From an uncultured Microbacteriaceae bacterium (lineage in GTDB: Bacteria; Actinomycetota; Actinomycetes; Actinomycetales; Microbacteriaceae), in assembly GCA_934661165.1 (NCBI GenBank), contig CAKUJB010000027.1, positions 1-17,379 of the forward strand: a DNA stretch of 17,379 nt, read 5' to 3'. The notes under the pieces are model-generated. The model was given only the letters and a program-made list of their open reading frames with translations, did no database searches and had not been told where the DNA came from. This document shows, in pieces, positions 1 to 6,439 of this stretch (position 1 is the stretch's first letter; the number at the start of each line of letters is the position of its first letter). The position numbers and the translations under genes are program-made.

Positions 1-1137
1 GGCCGGCTGCGCGCGGTGCCGGGCGGCGAGGCGTCGGTCGAGTCGGCGCCGGGCGCTGGCACGACGGTCGCCCTCGCCTGGCAGGCCCCGGACGCCGGCG
101 AGCTTCGAACCGACGGCCCCGCGTCGCCGGCGCGCCGACGGGGCTGGCAGGCGCCCGCCGTGCCGAGCGGGCTCGGCGGCGACCAGCGGTTCGCGCTGAC
201 GATCCTCCTCGTCGCCATGACGGCGCTCGCCGTCTACAGCGCCGCGATCGTCGACGAGCCCTGGGTCCCCGCCACGGCGATCGTCCCGCTGCTCCTCGGG
301 CTCGCGGTGCTCGGCTGGGTCCCGCTGCGCCGGCCCGGTCTCGCGCGCAGCCTCGTCGCCGTCGCGCTCTCGGTCGCGGCGGCCTCGCTCGTCGCGGCCG
401 GCGACATCGCCGACTACCGGCTCATGACCGGCTGGTATGCGACGGGTGCCGCATTCGTCATGGCGGTGCTCGCGATGCGCGGCCGTCCGCGCCTGGCCGC
501 GGTCGGCGTCCTCGTCGCCGTCGCGGTCGCGGGGGCGCTGTCCGCCGTGCGCGGCGCCTCGTTCGTCGACATCGTCTCCGTGCTGTTCCGTCCAGTGCTC
601 ATCGGCGTCGGCGTCGCCCTCGTCGTGCTGCTCCTCGTCGCGCTCGCGCGCCGGGTGCGCCGCCTGAGCGACGACGCGGTCGCCACGGCGAGCGCGGAGG
701 CGTGGCGGGAGGCGGAGCAGGCGGAGCTGCAGGAGCGCTGGGCGGGACTCGACGCATTCATCGGTCCGACGCTCGACCGGCTCGCCGAGGGACGGCCGCT
801 CACCGCGGCCGAGCGGCAGGAATGCGCGCTGCTCGAGGGCGCGCTCCGCGACCGGTACCGCGGCGCGCGCCTCGCGCGGGAGCCCCTCGTGAGCGCGGCG
901 CGCCGGGCCAGGGCGCGTGGCGTCGATGTCGTCCTGCTCGACGACGCGCCGGGCGAGACCATCGACGAGGGGGAGCTCGCCGAGATCGCGAACTGGCTCG
1001 CCGCATTCCTCGACACGGTGGCCTCCGGCGCCTGCACAGGCCGGATCCTGCCCGCGGATCGACCCGGTCGGGCGAGTGCGACCTCCGAGACCGAGGCCAC
1101 GCTTTTCCGCGGTGCGGAGGCCTTCACCCGCGCGTAG
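1..1137 (+). CDS. Histidine-kinase-like membrane protein, 5'-truncated
   Basis: The reading frame is open from the first base, so the true start lies upstream. The first ~28 residues carry the motif GGEASVESAPGAGTTVAL, which matches the end of a histidine-kinase HATPase domain (G2-box pattern G-G-x-x-x-V-x-S-x-P-G-x-G-T). About six hydrophobic helices follow between about residues 60 and 220. A basic stretch ARRVRRLSDD then leads into a cytoplasmic C-terminal part containing CALLEGALRDRYRG and RARGVDVVLLDD, a pattern I associate with actinobacterial two-component sensors. An ATPase domain placed before a six-helix membrane block is the reverse of the usual sensor order. The cognate response regulator is not in the window. 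The signal sensed is unknown. The kinase assignment rests on one motif and general architecture. Confidence 0.6.
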   Translation, partial: GRLRAVPGGEASVESAPGAGTTVALAWQAPDAGELRTDGPASPARRRGWQAPAVPSGLGGDQRFALTILLVAMTALAVYSAAIVDEPWVPATAIVPLLLGLAVLGWVPLRRPGLARSLVAVALSVAAASLVAAGDIADYRLMTGWYATGAAFVMAVLAMRGRPRLAAVGVLVAVAVAGALSAVRGASFVDIVSVLFRPVLIGVGVALVVLLLVALARRVRRLSDDAVATASAEAWREAEQAELQERWAGLDAFIGPTLDRLAEGRPLTAAERQECALLEGALRDRYRGARLAREPLVSAARRARARGVDVVLLDDAPGETIDEGELAEIANWLAAFLDTVASGACTGRILPADRPGRASATSETEATLFRGAEAFTRA

Positions 1138-1145
1138 CCCGCTCG

Positions 1146-1151
1146 TAGCGT
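1146..1151 (+). promoter_or_regulatory. -10 hexamer TAGCGT of a leaderless promoter
   Basis: TAGCGT fits the actinobacterial TAnnnT -10 pattern and ends 6 nt before the ATG of the methyltransferase gene. There is no Shine-Dalgarno in the gap, so transcription probably starts at the ATG. No convincing -35 is visible. Confidence 0.5.
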
Positions 1152-1157
1152 CGAGGC

Positions 1158-2381
1158 ATGGCCCTCACCTCACCGTCCAGCGTCCGCGATGCCGATACCG
1201 CGCTCCGTCTCGCGCCGGGACCCGCCGCCGAGCTCGAGGCGCTCCGCGCCCAGGGCCTCGACGTCGCGCGGGTCGACCCCGCGCCGAGGTACGTGCTCGA
1301 CCCGCAGGTGCAGCAGCGCGTCGATCTCGCGCTCGAGGAGCGGGCGGGGACGCCGGGCTTCGTCGAGTGGCTCTTCGACGCGACGGTCCACCCCTCCGGC
1401 ACGGCCTGGCACGGCGTCGCGAAGCGGGCGATCGCCCTCCACACGCTGTACCACGTCGGGGACCTCGACCGCCCTGCGGAGGGCATCGAGCCCGGCGTGT
1501 ACGACGAGCCACTCTTCGAGGGCGGCACCGCCTCCGCCCGCGACCTCGTCCGCCGCGAGCACCCCGGCGTGAAGGGCGAGCGGATCCTCGAGCGCTATGA
1601 CCGTTTCCTCGCGGCCGGGCCGATGACCGACGGCGAGGACGAGTACGGTCTCACCTCGCGCGACTATCTCACCGGCGTCGCCGACGCCCACGCCGTGCGC
1701 AGCCGCGGCCAGGTCGCGAAGGCGCTGCTCCACGAGCACTTCCCCGGCTCGCGGCATCCGCTGCGGCTCATGAGCATCGCGTGCGGCGCCGCGGGGCCCA
1801 TCCTCGACTACGCGAATGACGCCGCCCGGGACGGGGTCGAGATCGACGAGCTCCTCGTCGTCGACCATGACCCGCTCGCCCTCGCGACGACGGTCTCGCT
1901 CGCCCGCGGCGCCGGCCTCGGCGACCGGGTCACGCCGCTGCGCAAGAACCTGCTGAAGACCCCGCCGATCGACTACCTCGACGAGCAGGTCGACCTCGTC
2001 GACCTCGTCGGCGTCTTCGAGCACCTGCCGAGCGGCCGGCTCGGCTACCGGATCGCCGGCAATGTGCTCGCGGCGGCCGCGGAGGCGGTGCGTCCCGGCG
2101 GCCTCATCCTGCTCGGCAACATGCTCGACGTCCGGCCGCAGCAGCGCTTCTTCGACAGCGTCTGGCCGCGCCTCCAGCAGCGCACGATGCGCCAGGTGCT
2201 CGCGCTCGCGCGCGAGGCGGGGATCGATGCGGAGCTCGTCAAGGTCCGCGTCCCGGCGCGGGACGGCATCTACGCCCTCTACGCGCTCACCGTGCCGTGG
2301 AAGCGCCACCGCGCCCTCCGGGATCGCACGACGCAGCGGGCGCTCGGCCGCGCGCTCTTCGCGCGGCTCCCGGAGTTCTGA
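1158..2381 (+). CDS. Class I SAM-dependent methyltransferase, 407 aa
   Basis: Residues ~200-330 form a Rossmann-type methyltransferase fold. Motif I is LMSIACGAAGPILDYA (about 204-219). The acidic residue after beta-2 is in ELLVVDHDPLAL (D236 or D238). A motif-IV-like LVDLVGVFEHLPS and the post-motif AVRPGGLILLGN follow. The ~200-residue N-terminal extension contains TSRDYLTGVADAHAVRSRGQ just before the SAM domain and has no family I can name, so the substrate is unknown. The glycine-poor motif I (ACGAAGP) is somewhat like that of methyltransferases acting on fatty acids or small signalling molecules, but this is weak. The start is supported by the leaderless promoter directly upstream. It stands alone between a sensor-like gene and cspA. 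Confidence 0.7.
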   Translation: MALTSPSSVRDADTALRLAPGPAAELEALRAQGLDVARVDPAPRYVLDPQVQQRVDLALEERAGTPGFVEWLFDATVHPSGTAWHGVAKRAIALHTLYHVGDLDRPAEGIEPGVYDEPLFEGGTASARDLVRREHPGVKGERILERYDRFLAAGPMTDGEDEYGLTSRDYLTGVADAHAVRSRGQVAKALLHEHFPGSRHPLRLMSIACGAAGPILDYANDAARDGVEIDELLVVDHDPLALATTVSLARGAGLGDRVTPLRKNLLKTPPIDYLDEQVDLVDLVGVFEHLPSGRLGYRIAGNVLAAAAEAVRPGGLILLGNMLDVRPQQRFFDSVWPRLQQRTMRQVLALAREAGIDAELVKVRVPARDGIYALYALTVPWKRHRALRDRTTQRALGRALFARLPEF

Positions 2382-2400
2382 GATCGTTGCCTGAATGTTT

Positions 2401-2425
2401 CCCCGCGGTGGTACCGCAATGGGGG
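2401..2425 (+). other. Interrupted inverted repeat downstream of the methyltransferase
   Basis: CCCC + GCGGT (2401-2409) faces ACCGC (2413-2417) + AAT + GGGG (2421-2424), with a 3-nt GGT centre. It lies 20 nt after the methyltransferase stop and 10 nt before the proposed cspA -10. It could be a weak terminator or a protein-binding site. No T-tract follows on the + strand. Confidence 0.3.
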
Positions 2426-2434
2426 CGGGTGGGC

Positions 2435-2440
2435 TAGTCT
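2435..2440 (+). promoter_or_regulatory. Proposed -10 (TAGTCT) of cspA
   Basis: TAGTCT fits TAnnnT and lies ~110 nt before the cspA start codon. It would give a long 5' leader, as is usual for cspA-type genes. A TTGCCT at 2387-2392 is too far upstream (42 nt) to be its -35. Confidence 0.4.
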
Positions 2441-2505
2441 TGCCGACGGAGCGAGGGCTTCGTGCAATCCCGCACGCAGTGCCCGCTTCGGCTCGGCCCG
2501 CATAC

Positions 2506-2538
2506 CACGTGTCGATTCACCCAGTTACATGACACGTG
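2506..2538 (+). promoter_or_regulatory. Hairpin in the cspA leader next to the RBS
   Basis: CACGTGTC (2506-2513) and GACACGTG (2531-2538) are perfect 8-bp inverted repeats around a 17-nt loop. The right arm ends on the first base of the GAGGAG ribosome binding site (2538-2543). The loop contains an upstream ATG (2529) in frame with cspA. The stem could modulate ribosome access with temperature; this is inference. A shorter stem (GTGC/GCAC) lies at 2462-2475. Confidence 0.4.
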
Positions 2539-2549
2539 AGGAGCGCATC

Positions 2550-2756
2550 ATGAGCACCACCGGAACCGTCAAGTGGTTCAACGCCGAGAAGGGCTTCGGC
2601 TTCATTGCCCCCGAGGACGGCTCGGCCGATGTCTTCGCGCACTTCAGCGCGATCCAGGGCAACGGCTACCGCAGCCTCGAGGAGGGCCAGAAGGTCTCCT
2701 TCGACATCGAGCAGGGCCAGCGCGGCCCGCAGGCGCAGAACATCACCAAGATCTGA
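2550..2756 (+). CDS. cspA: Cold-shock protein, CspA family
   Basis: A 68-residue single cold-shock domain (OB fold, five beta strands) that binds single-stranded RNA/DNA and acts as an RNA chaperone or antiterminator. RNP1 is KGFGFIAPEDG and RNP2 is VFAHFSAI. The N-terminal TGTVKWFNAEKG is the classical CspA opening. An ATG seven codons upstream (2529) would add MTREERI, but GAGGAG at 2538-2543 lies 6 nt before the ATG at 2550 and sets that start. It is monocistronic, with a ~110-nt leader and its own terminator. Confidence 0.95.
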   Translation: MSTTGTVKWFNAEKGFGFIAPEDGSADVFAHFSAIQGNGYRSLEEGQKVSFDIEQGQRGPQAQNITKI

Positions 2757-2774
2757 CGTCCTGATCTCAGACAC

Positions 2775-2808
2775 CGGGAGGCCCTGACCGCGAGGTCGGG
2801 GCCTTCCG
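2775..2808 (+). terminator. Terminator between cspA and the convergent paiB-like gene
   Basis: A 15-bp stem (2775-2789 with 2794-2808) capped by the GNRA-type loop GCGA (2790-2793), with two G-T wobbles and no true mismatch. It lies 18 nt after the cspA stop and 25 nt before the stop of the convergent gene, so it may serve both strands. The T-tract is poor, as usual in high-GC actinobacteria. Confidence 0.75.
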
Positions 2809-2833
2809 CATTCTCCGGCGCCGCTCGCCCGGG

Positions 2834-3451
2834 TCAGTCGGAGGCGTCGGTGCGCTCGCGCATTCGTCGCATCTCGGCCGCGAGCGGCGGGCTCGCCTGG
2901 GCGAGCTCCGCCTCGATGCGGCCGCGGACCTCGACCGGCTTGTTCTGGCTGAGCTTCCACTTCGCGTCGAATCGGGTGATGGGGATGCGCAGCCCGACGG
3001 TCCCCTTCGCGATGCGCCGCGACGTCGCCTCGTCGTCGAGCGTCGAGCGGGCGCCGGGGCGGCCGTGCTCGAAGACGTCGGTGAGGCGCGTGAGCACCTG
3101 GAAGTTCGCCTCGTCGTCGAGGAGCTCCGGCGTGCCGTAGAGGTGCGCCGTGAGGTGGTTCCACGTCGGGACGTCGTCGCCCGGGGCATACCAGGAGGAG
3201 GAGACGTAGTCGTGCGGGCCCTGCACGATGACGAGCACCTCGTGCCGCCCCGACTCGTGCATCCGGGCGTCCTCCTTGCCGAAGTGCGTGAGCAGCACGA
3301 TGCCGTCGGCCTCCTCGTCGAGGAGGATCGGGTAGTGGGAGGCGACGAGGCCCGTCGAGGCGGCGGTGACGAGCGTCGCCCAGGGGTGGCGGCGCACGAG
3401 CCGCTGCACCTCGGCGGGCTCGGGCATCTTGAAGTGGGGGATCTGCTGCAT
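2834..3451 (-). CDS. PaiB-like FMN-binding protein / putative transcriptional regulator
   Basis: A 205-residue protein of the PaiB (FMN-binding split-barrel) family; Bacillus PaiB is described as a negative regulator of sporulation and protease genes. Family landmarks are visible in order: PHFKMPEPAEVQRLVRRHPW at the N-terminus, ASHYPILLDE, GPHDYVSSSWY, VPTWNHLTAHLYG, IAKGTVGLRIPI and KWKLSQNKP. Length is normal for the family. GGAGG lies 7 nt before the ATG, and CATAAT (3471-3466) upstream is a possible -10. No HTH is evident, so a DNA-binding role is by family name only; a flavin-dependent oxidoreductase activity is equally possible. It follows an FMN reductase gene on the same strand, from which a terminator separates it. 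Confidence 0.85.
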   Translation of the reverse strand: MQQIPHFKMPEPAEVQRLVRRHPWATLVTAASTGLVASHYPILLDEEADGIVLLTHFGKEDARMHESGRHEVLVIVQGPHDYVSSSWYAPGDDVPTWNHLTAHLYGTPELLDDEANFQVLTRLTDVFEHGRPGARSTLDDEATSRRIAKGTVGLRIPITRFDAKWKLSQNKPVEVRGRIEAELAQASPPLAAEMRRMRERTDASD

Positions 3452-3476
3452 GTCGCTCGCCTCCGATTATGCACGT

Positions 3477-3516
3477 CGGCGGCGGGACGACCGCTGGAGG
3501 GTCGTGCCCGCCGCCG
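3477..3516 (-). terminator. Terminator downstream of the FMN reductase gene
   Basis: A 16-bp GC-rich stem with one bulged base (3477-3492 with 3500-3516) around a 7-nt loop. It lies 16 nt past the reductase stop on the minus strand, and the paiB-like gene with its own -10-like sequence follows. Confidence 0.65.
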
Positions 3517-3532
3517 AGCGGTCGGTGCGCGG

Positions 3533-4099
3533 TCAGGCCGCGGCGCGACCCGCCTTGACCCGCGCGATGAGGCCGCCGAGCGCCTCGACATACGAGGTGA
3601 GGAATGCGGCGGTCGACTCGTTCGTGACCTCGCCATCCTCGGTGAGCAGCCCCGGCGTCGCCTGGATGTAGCCCTCGGGCTGGCCGAGGACGACGGCGTT
3701 GAGGTGGAGGAGGATCGCGCGGAGGTGCTGCTGCGCCGCCGCGGTCGAGATGGGGCCGCCGGAGGCGCCGATGACGGCGGTCGGCTTGCCCTGGAAGGAG
3801 CCCTGGCCGTAGGGGCGGGCGGCCCAGTCGAGGGCGTTCTTCAGGACCCCGGGGACGGAGCGGCTGTACTCGGGGGTGACGATGATGACGCCGTCGACCT
3901 CGGCGATCGCGTCCTTGTACGCGCGGGCGACCGCGGGGTAGTCGGCGTCGTGGTCGGGGGAGTAGAACGGCAGGTCCGCGATCGGGATCTCCGTGATCTC
4001 GATCCCCTCGGGCGCGAGACGGATGAGGGCCTTCGCGAGCTTGCGGTTGAGGGAGGTGCTCGAGATCGAGCCGATGATGATGCCGATGCGCTGGGTCAC
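3533..4099 (-). CDS. NAD(P)H-dependent FMN reductase family protein
   Basis: A 188-residue flavodoxin-like protein. Motifs: the phosphate-binding loop IGIIIGSISSTSLNRKLA near the N-terminus, VIIVTPEYSRSVPGVLKNAL in the middle (the conserved PEYN/S-x-S-x-P-x-x-L-K-N-x-D/L loop) and GKPTAVIGASGG after it. These define the NADPH-dependent FMN reductase family (ChrR/YieF/azoreductase-like), which uses NAD(P)H to reduce FMN, quinones or xenobiotics in the cytoplasm. I chose the GTG at 4099 rather than the ATG at 4135: AAAGGA lies 8 nt before the GTG and the family's first beta strand starts four residues in. The 87-nt gap upstream holds its promoter region, but no single -10 stands out. Confidence 0.88.
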   Translation of the reverse strand: MTQRIGIIIGSISSTSLNRKLAKALIRLAPEGIEITEIPIADLPFYSPDHDADYPAVARAYKDAIAEVDGVIIVTPEYSRSVPGVLKNALDWAARPYGQGSFQGKPTAVIGASGGPISTAAAQQHLRAILLHLNAVVLGQPEGYIQATPGLLTEDGEVTNESTAAFLTSYVEALGGLIARVKAGRAAA

Positions 4100-4186
4100 G
4101 TCGTGGGTCCTTTCAGGGATTGACCTGCATGCCAACCAGGGCCCGCGCGAGAGTATTCCTTCCCGCGCATGCCGTTCACGTCGGCG

Positions 4187-5155
4187 TCAGGCGAGGATCG
4201 CCTCGAGGCGCGCGTAGCTCGTCTCCATGCCGTCGGTCATGCCCGTGGCGAGCACCATGTCGCGGAGCTCGCGGTTCGGGTACGTGATGACGAGGCTCAG
4301 CAGCGTGCCTTCGGCGACGGGGGTGAGCGTCATCGCGTTCAGGGTGCTCGGTCCGTCCGTGCCGATCATGCGCTCCGTCGTCACGACGCGGTGCGGCGCG
4401 ACCGACTCGAGCAGCTCGCCGGTGAAGCCGAAGCGGTCGTCGCTCGCGTCCGCCGCCCATTCGTACCGGTATGTCCCCCCGATCTCGGTTGCGGGCTCGC
4501 AGACCGGCATGTGCCAGCCGTCCGGCCCGAGCAGCCACCGCTGCAGGAGCTCGGCCTCCTGGTGCGCGCGCCAGACCTGCTCGACGGTGCCCCGGATGAC
4601 CCGGCTCACCCGCACCTCGGTGTCGGACAGCAGCTGCGTCTGGGTCGCGAAGTCGGCGGCGAAGCTCCTGAGGTCGGCGAGCACGGCATCGATCTGCCCC
4701 ATCGCCTCGGTGAGCCCCTCGACGAGGCCCATCGCGAACTGCTGCTCGAGCGCCTCGAGGCTCTCGAACCAGCTCGTCGTCACGGTGCGGGTGCCGCCCT
4801 CGATCGCCTCGAAGCGGATCTCCATGCGGCTCGGCGGGATCTCGCGGTTCGGCGTCCCGTCGGGCGCCGCGAAGCCGTCGAGCACCTCGAACGCGCGGAG
4901 CTTCTCGATGCGCACCCACTCCCAGTAGCCGCCATGCTCGTCGGCCTCGGGGCCGGTCATGACGTACCAGCTCAGTCCGCCGGGGTACGCGTCGTGGCGG
5001 CGGAAGGTCGCCGGATAGGTCGGCGGCCCCCAGAACCGCTCGAGCTGTCGCGGGTCGAGGTAGGCGTCCCACACGCGTCGCAGCGGCGCCGCGAACTCGG
5101 CGATCGCGGTGAGGGTGAGGGACTCACGGTCCTGGATCATGTCGGTGATGGGCAT
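4187..5155 (-). CDS. Tandem SRPBCC (AHSA1-like) domain protein
   Basis: A 322-residue protein made of two AHSA1/SRPBCC hydrophobic-ligand-binding domains. Domain 1 is about residues 12-155 (FAAPLRRVWDAYLDPRQLER, FWGPPTYPATFRRHDAYPGG). Domain 2 is about 175-320 (VIRGTVEQVWRAHQEAELLQ, RWLLGPDGWHMPVCEP). A helical linker with an LTEAMGQIDAVLADLR stretch joins them. Each has the family's typical W-x-x-x-x-x-P-x-x-(L)-x-x-W start. A perfect RBS AGGAGG precedes the ATG. It lies 58 nt behind an ArsR regulator, a standard ArsR-AHSA1 pairing. The ligand or stress signal is unknown. A fusion of two domains that are usually separate proteins suggests an internal duplication or gene fusion. Confidence 0.88.
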   Translation of the reverse strand: MPITDMIQDRESLTLTAIAEFAAPLRRVWDAYLDPRQLERFWGPPTYPATFRRHDAYPGGLSWYVMTGPEADEHGGYWEWVRIEKLRAFEVLDGFAAPDGTPNREIPPSRMEIRFEAIEGGTRTVTTSWFESLEALEQQFAMGLVEGLTEAMGQIDAVLADLRSFAADFATQTQLLSDTEVRVSRVIRGTVEQVWRAHQEAELLQRWLLGPDGWHMPVCEPATEIGGTYRYEWAADASDDRFGFTGELLESVAPHRVVTTERMIGTDGPSTLNAMTLTPVAEGTLLSLVITYPNRELRDMVLATGMTDGMETSYARLEAILA

Positions 5156-5213
5156 CGTCGCCTCCTGGGTGGTGGATCTTCGGTGTGCCGAATGCGCGGC
5201 ACGCGCCAGTCGC

Positions 5214-5564
5214 TCAGCCCGCGGGGTCCTCGGCGAGCAGGGCGTCGAGTCGCTCGATCCGCCCCCGCCAGATCGCCTCGAGCCGGTCGAGGAGGTCCTG
5301 GGCGCGACGGATGGCGTCGGGCTCGCCGCGGACGATGCGCTCGCGGCCGCGCCGGTGCTTGCTGACGAGGCCGGCCTCCTCGAGCACCGCGACGTGCTTC
5401 TGGACCGCCGCGAAGCTCATGTCGTACCGCGCGGCGAGCGCCGTCACGCTCGACTCCTCGGCGAGCGTGCGCCGCACGATGTCGCGCCGGGTGGCGTCGG
5501 CGAGCGCGCGGAAGATCCGATCGACCTCGTCGTCGGTCAGTGTCGCCGCAACTGATACAACCAT
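5214..5564 (-). CDS. ArsR-family winged-helix regulator
   Basis: A 116-residue HTH_ArsR protein: IFRALADATRRDIV, then the recognition helix region AARYDMSFAAVQKHVAVLEE and the wing GLVSKHRRGRER. No cysteine metal-site motif (ELCVCDL) is present, so it belongs to the non-metal branch usually linked to AHSA1 proteins. The ATG at 5564 is chosen over one 12 codons upstream because homologues start just before the ADATRRDI helix and because TAACAT lies 8 nt before it, giving a leaderless start. The start codon lies inside a palindromic operator, so autorepression is very likely. It is co-transcribed with the SRPBCC gene downstream. Confidence 0.9.
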   Translation of the reverse strand: MVVSVAATLTDDEVDRIFRALADATRRDIVRRTLAEESSVTALAARYDMSFAAVQKHVAVLEEAGLVSKHRRGRERIVRGEPDAIRRAQDLLDRLEAIWRGRIERLDALLAEDPAG

Positions 5565-5578
5565 TTGGTTGTATGTTA
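5555..5578 (-). promoter_or_regulatory. ArsR operator and -10 overlapping the start codon
   Basis: ATACAACC (5555-5562) and GGTTGTAT (5567-5574) are perfect 8-bp inverted repeats separated by ATTT. On the minus strand the -10 TAACAT is at 5578-5573 and the arsR ATG is at 5564-5562, both overlapping the palindrome. The site is AT-rich against its surroundings. A bound dimer would block both initiation and the leaderless 5' end. Confidence 0.75.
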
Positions 5579-5581
5579 CTC

Positions 5582-5598
5582 GCGCGCCGTCAGCGCGC
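5582..5598 (-). terminator. Small hairpin after the haem oxygenase gene
   Basis: GCGCGC (5582-5587) and GCGCGC (5593-5598) form a perfect 6-bp stem with a 5-nt loop, 17 nt after the haem oxygenase stop and just before the arsR promoter. It is a plausible weak terminator; no T-tract. Confidence 0.35.
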
Positions 5599-5615
5599 AA
5601 CCCCCGGGATCGGGC

Positions 5616-6272
5616 TCAGGCGACCTGCGCGGTCGCGGCGTCGAGCTCGACGAAGAGCGCCTGGTTGCAGCGGAACGCCGCATTCGCCTCCTCGAGGACC
5701 CGGGACAGCTCCGCGTCGTCGAGCTCGACGGCGTCGAGCCGCGCACGGTACTCGTCCTTGAAGACCTTCGGCTTCGCGATGCCGGGGAAGAGGTAGAAGC
5801 CGAGGCCCTCCTCGCCGAGGCCGTAGTGGCGCTGCAGCATCGTGCGGATGACCTGGCCGCCGGAGAGGTCGCCGAGGTAGCGCGTGTAATGATGCGCGAG
5901 GTAGCCGACCGGCCAGTCGGCGAGGCCGTGGATGCGGGCGACGTACGCGGTGGTCGCCGGCAGCGGCTGCAGGTGCTCGCGCCAGCCCGGGTCGAGGAAG
6001 TCGAGGTCCGCCTCGATCGCCGCGACGCGCGCGAGCTCGGGGTCGATGAATGCGCCGATCTGCGGGTCGTCGCGGAACGTCGCCCCGACGGCCTCGAGCG
6101 CCTGGTACACGAAGTACTGCTGCCCCGCGAGCGCGACGTAGTCGGCAAGGGAGCGCTTGCCCTCCATGAGCTCGCGGACGAAGGGCGAGGACTCGGCCTC
6201 TTCGTGCGCCGTGCGGGTGCGCTCGCGGAGGGCGGTGGCCAGCTTGACGGCCGGCGCGACATCAATCGACAT
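5616..6272 (-). CDS. hmuO: Haem oxygenase (HmuO/HO-1 family)
   Basis: A 218-residue all-helical haem oxygenase, which cleaves haem to biliverdin, CO and Fe2+ with three O2 and reducing electrons. The proximal haem ligand is His23 in RERTRTAHEEAE. The distal-helix signature GDLSGGQ is at 134-140, within HHYTRYLGDLSGGQVIR; both are canonical. FYLFPGIAKPKVFKDEYR matches the C-terminal helix of bacterial members. Length is normal. There is no good Shine-Dalgarno; an iron-box-like sequence overlaps the ATG. Haem uptake genes are not in the window. In Corynebacterium, hmuO is iron-repressed through DtxR, and the same control is inferred here. Confidence 0.95.
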   Translation of the reverse strand: MSIDVAPAVKLATALRERTRTAHEEAESSPFVRELMEGKRSLADYVALAGQQYFVYQALEAVGATFRDDPQIGAFIDPELARVAAIEADLDFLDPGWREHLQPLPATTAYVARIHGLADWPVGYLAHHYTRYLGDLSGGQVIRTMLQRHYGLGEEGLGFYLFPGIAKPKVFKDEYRARLDAVELDDAELSRVLEEANAAFRCNQALFVELDAATAQVA

Positions 6273-6285
6273 AAGGCAACCCTAA
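6267..6285 (-). promoter_or_regulatory. Possible DtxR/IdeR iron box at the haem oxygenase start
   Basis: Read on the minus strand, TTAGGGTTGCCTTATGTCG matches the DtxR/IdeR consensus (TWAGGTTAGSCTAACCTWA) at 12 of 19 positions, best in the left half. It overlaps the start codon (6272-6270). The right half is poor, so this is suggestive only. Confidence 0.35.
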
Positions 6286-6324
6286 CCCCGCGCGGCCCCC
6301 GTCTCCACCTCCACTGCCCCGCTT

Positions 6325-6432
6325 CCCACCCACCGACCCCCGCCTCGATGCATACGTTTGCGCTCTGTCCCTATGGAATTGCGTAGGGACGGAGCGCAAA
6401 CGTATGCATTGAGGGGACGCAGGGTGGGTGGG
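6325..6432. repeat. Long near-perfect palindrome (31-bp arms, 10-nt loop)
   Basis: Arms 6343-6373 and 6384-6414 pair over 31 bp around the loop TGGAATTGCG (6374-6383). There are only two non-Watson-Crick positions (6347/6410 and 6366/6391), and both are G-U in plus-strand RNA but C-A in minus-strand RNA. The central 26-bp arms (6348-6373, 6384-6409) are distinctly AT-richer than the neighbourhood. After a short internal loop a further 10-bp pair follows: CCCACCCACC (6325-6334) with GGTGGGTGGG (6423-6432). It fills most of the gap between the NERD gene stop (6440) and the haem oxygenase start (6272), both minus strand. No T-tract, ORF or flanking target duplication is evident. It may be a REP/MITE-type element, a structured RNA or an unusually long terminator. 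Confidence 0.8.
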
Positions 6433-6439
6433 GCGGCCG

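Noticed and set aside
2529..2549. The upstream ATG as the cspA start
   Set aside because: The GAGGAG site lies downstream of it and 6 nt before the ATG at 2550, where the family's canonical N-terminus begins.
2834..4099. The PaiB-like and FMN reductase genes as one operon
   Set aside because: A 16-bp hairpin separates them and the paiB-like gene has its own RBS and -10-like sequence. A functional link via FMN remains speculative.
4100..4186. GCGCGAGAG / CTTCCCGCGC as a terminator of the SRPBCC gene
   Set aside because: Only about 5 bp pair cleanly, which is too weak to call.
4169..5365. A 398-codon plus-strand frame opposite the SRPBCC gene
   Set aside because: Low-information antisense frame; the minus strand has clear SRPBCC motifs and a perfect RBS.
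6343..6414. The palindrome as a tRNA, a CRISPR repeat or an ordinary terminator
   Set aside because: There is no cloverleaf or T-loop, a single copy without spacers, and arms far longer than a terminator stem with no T-tract on either side.
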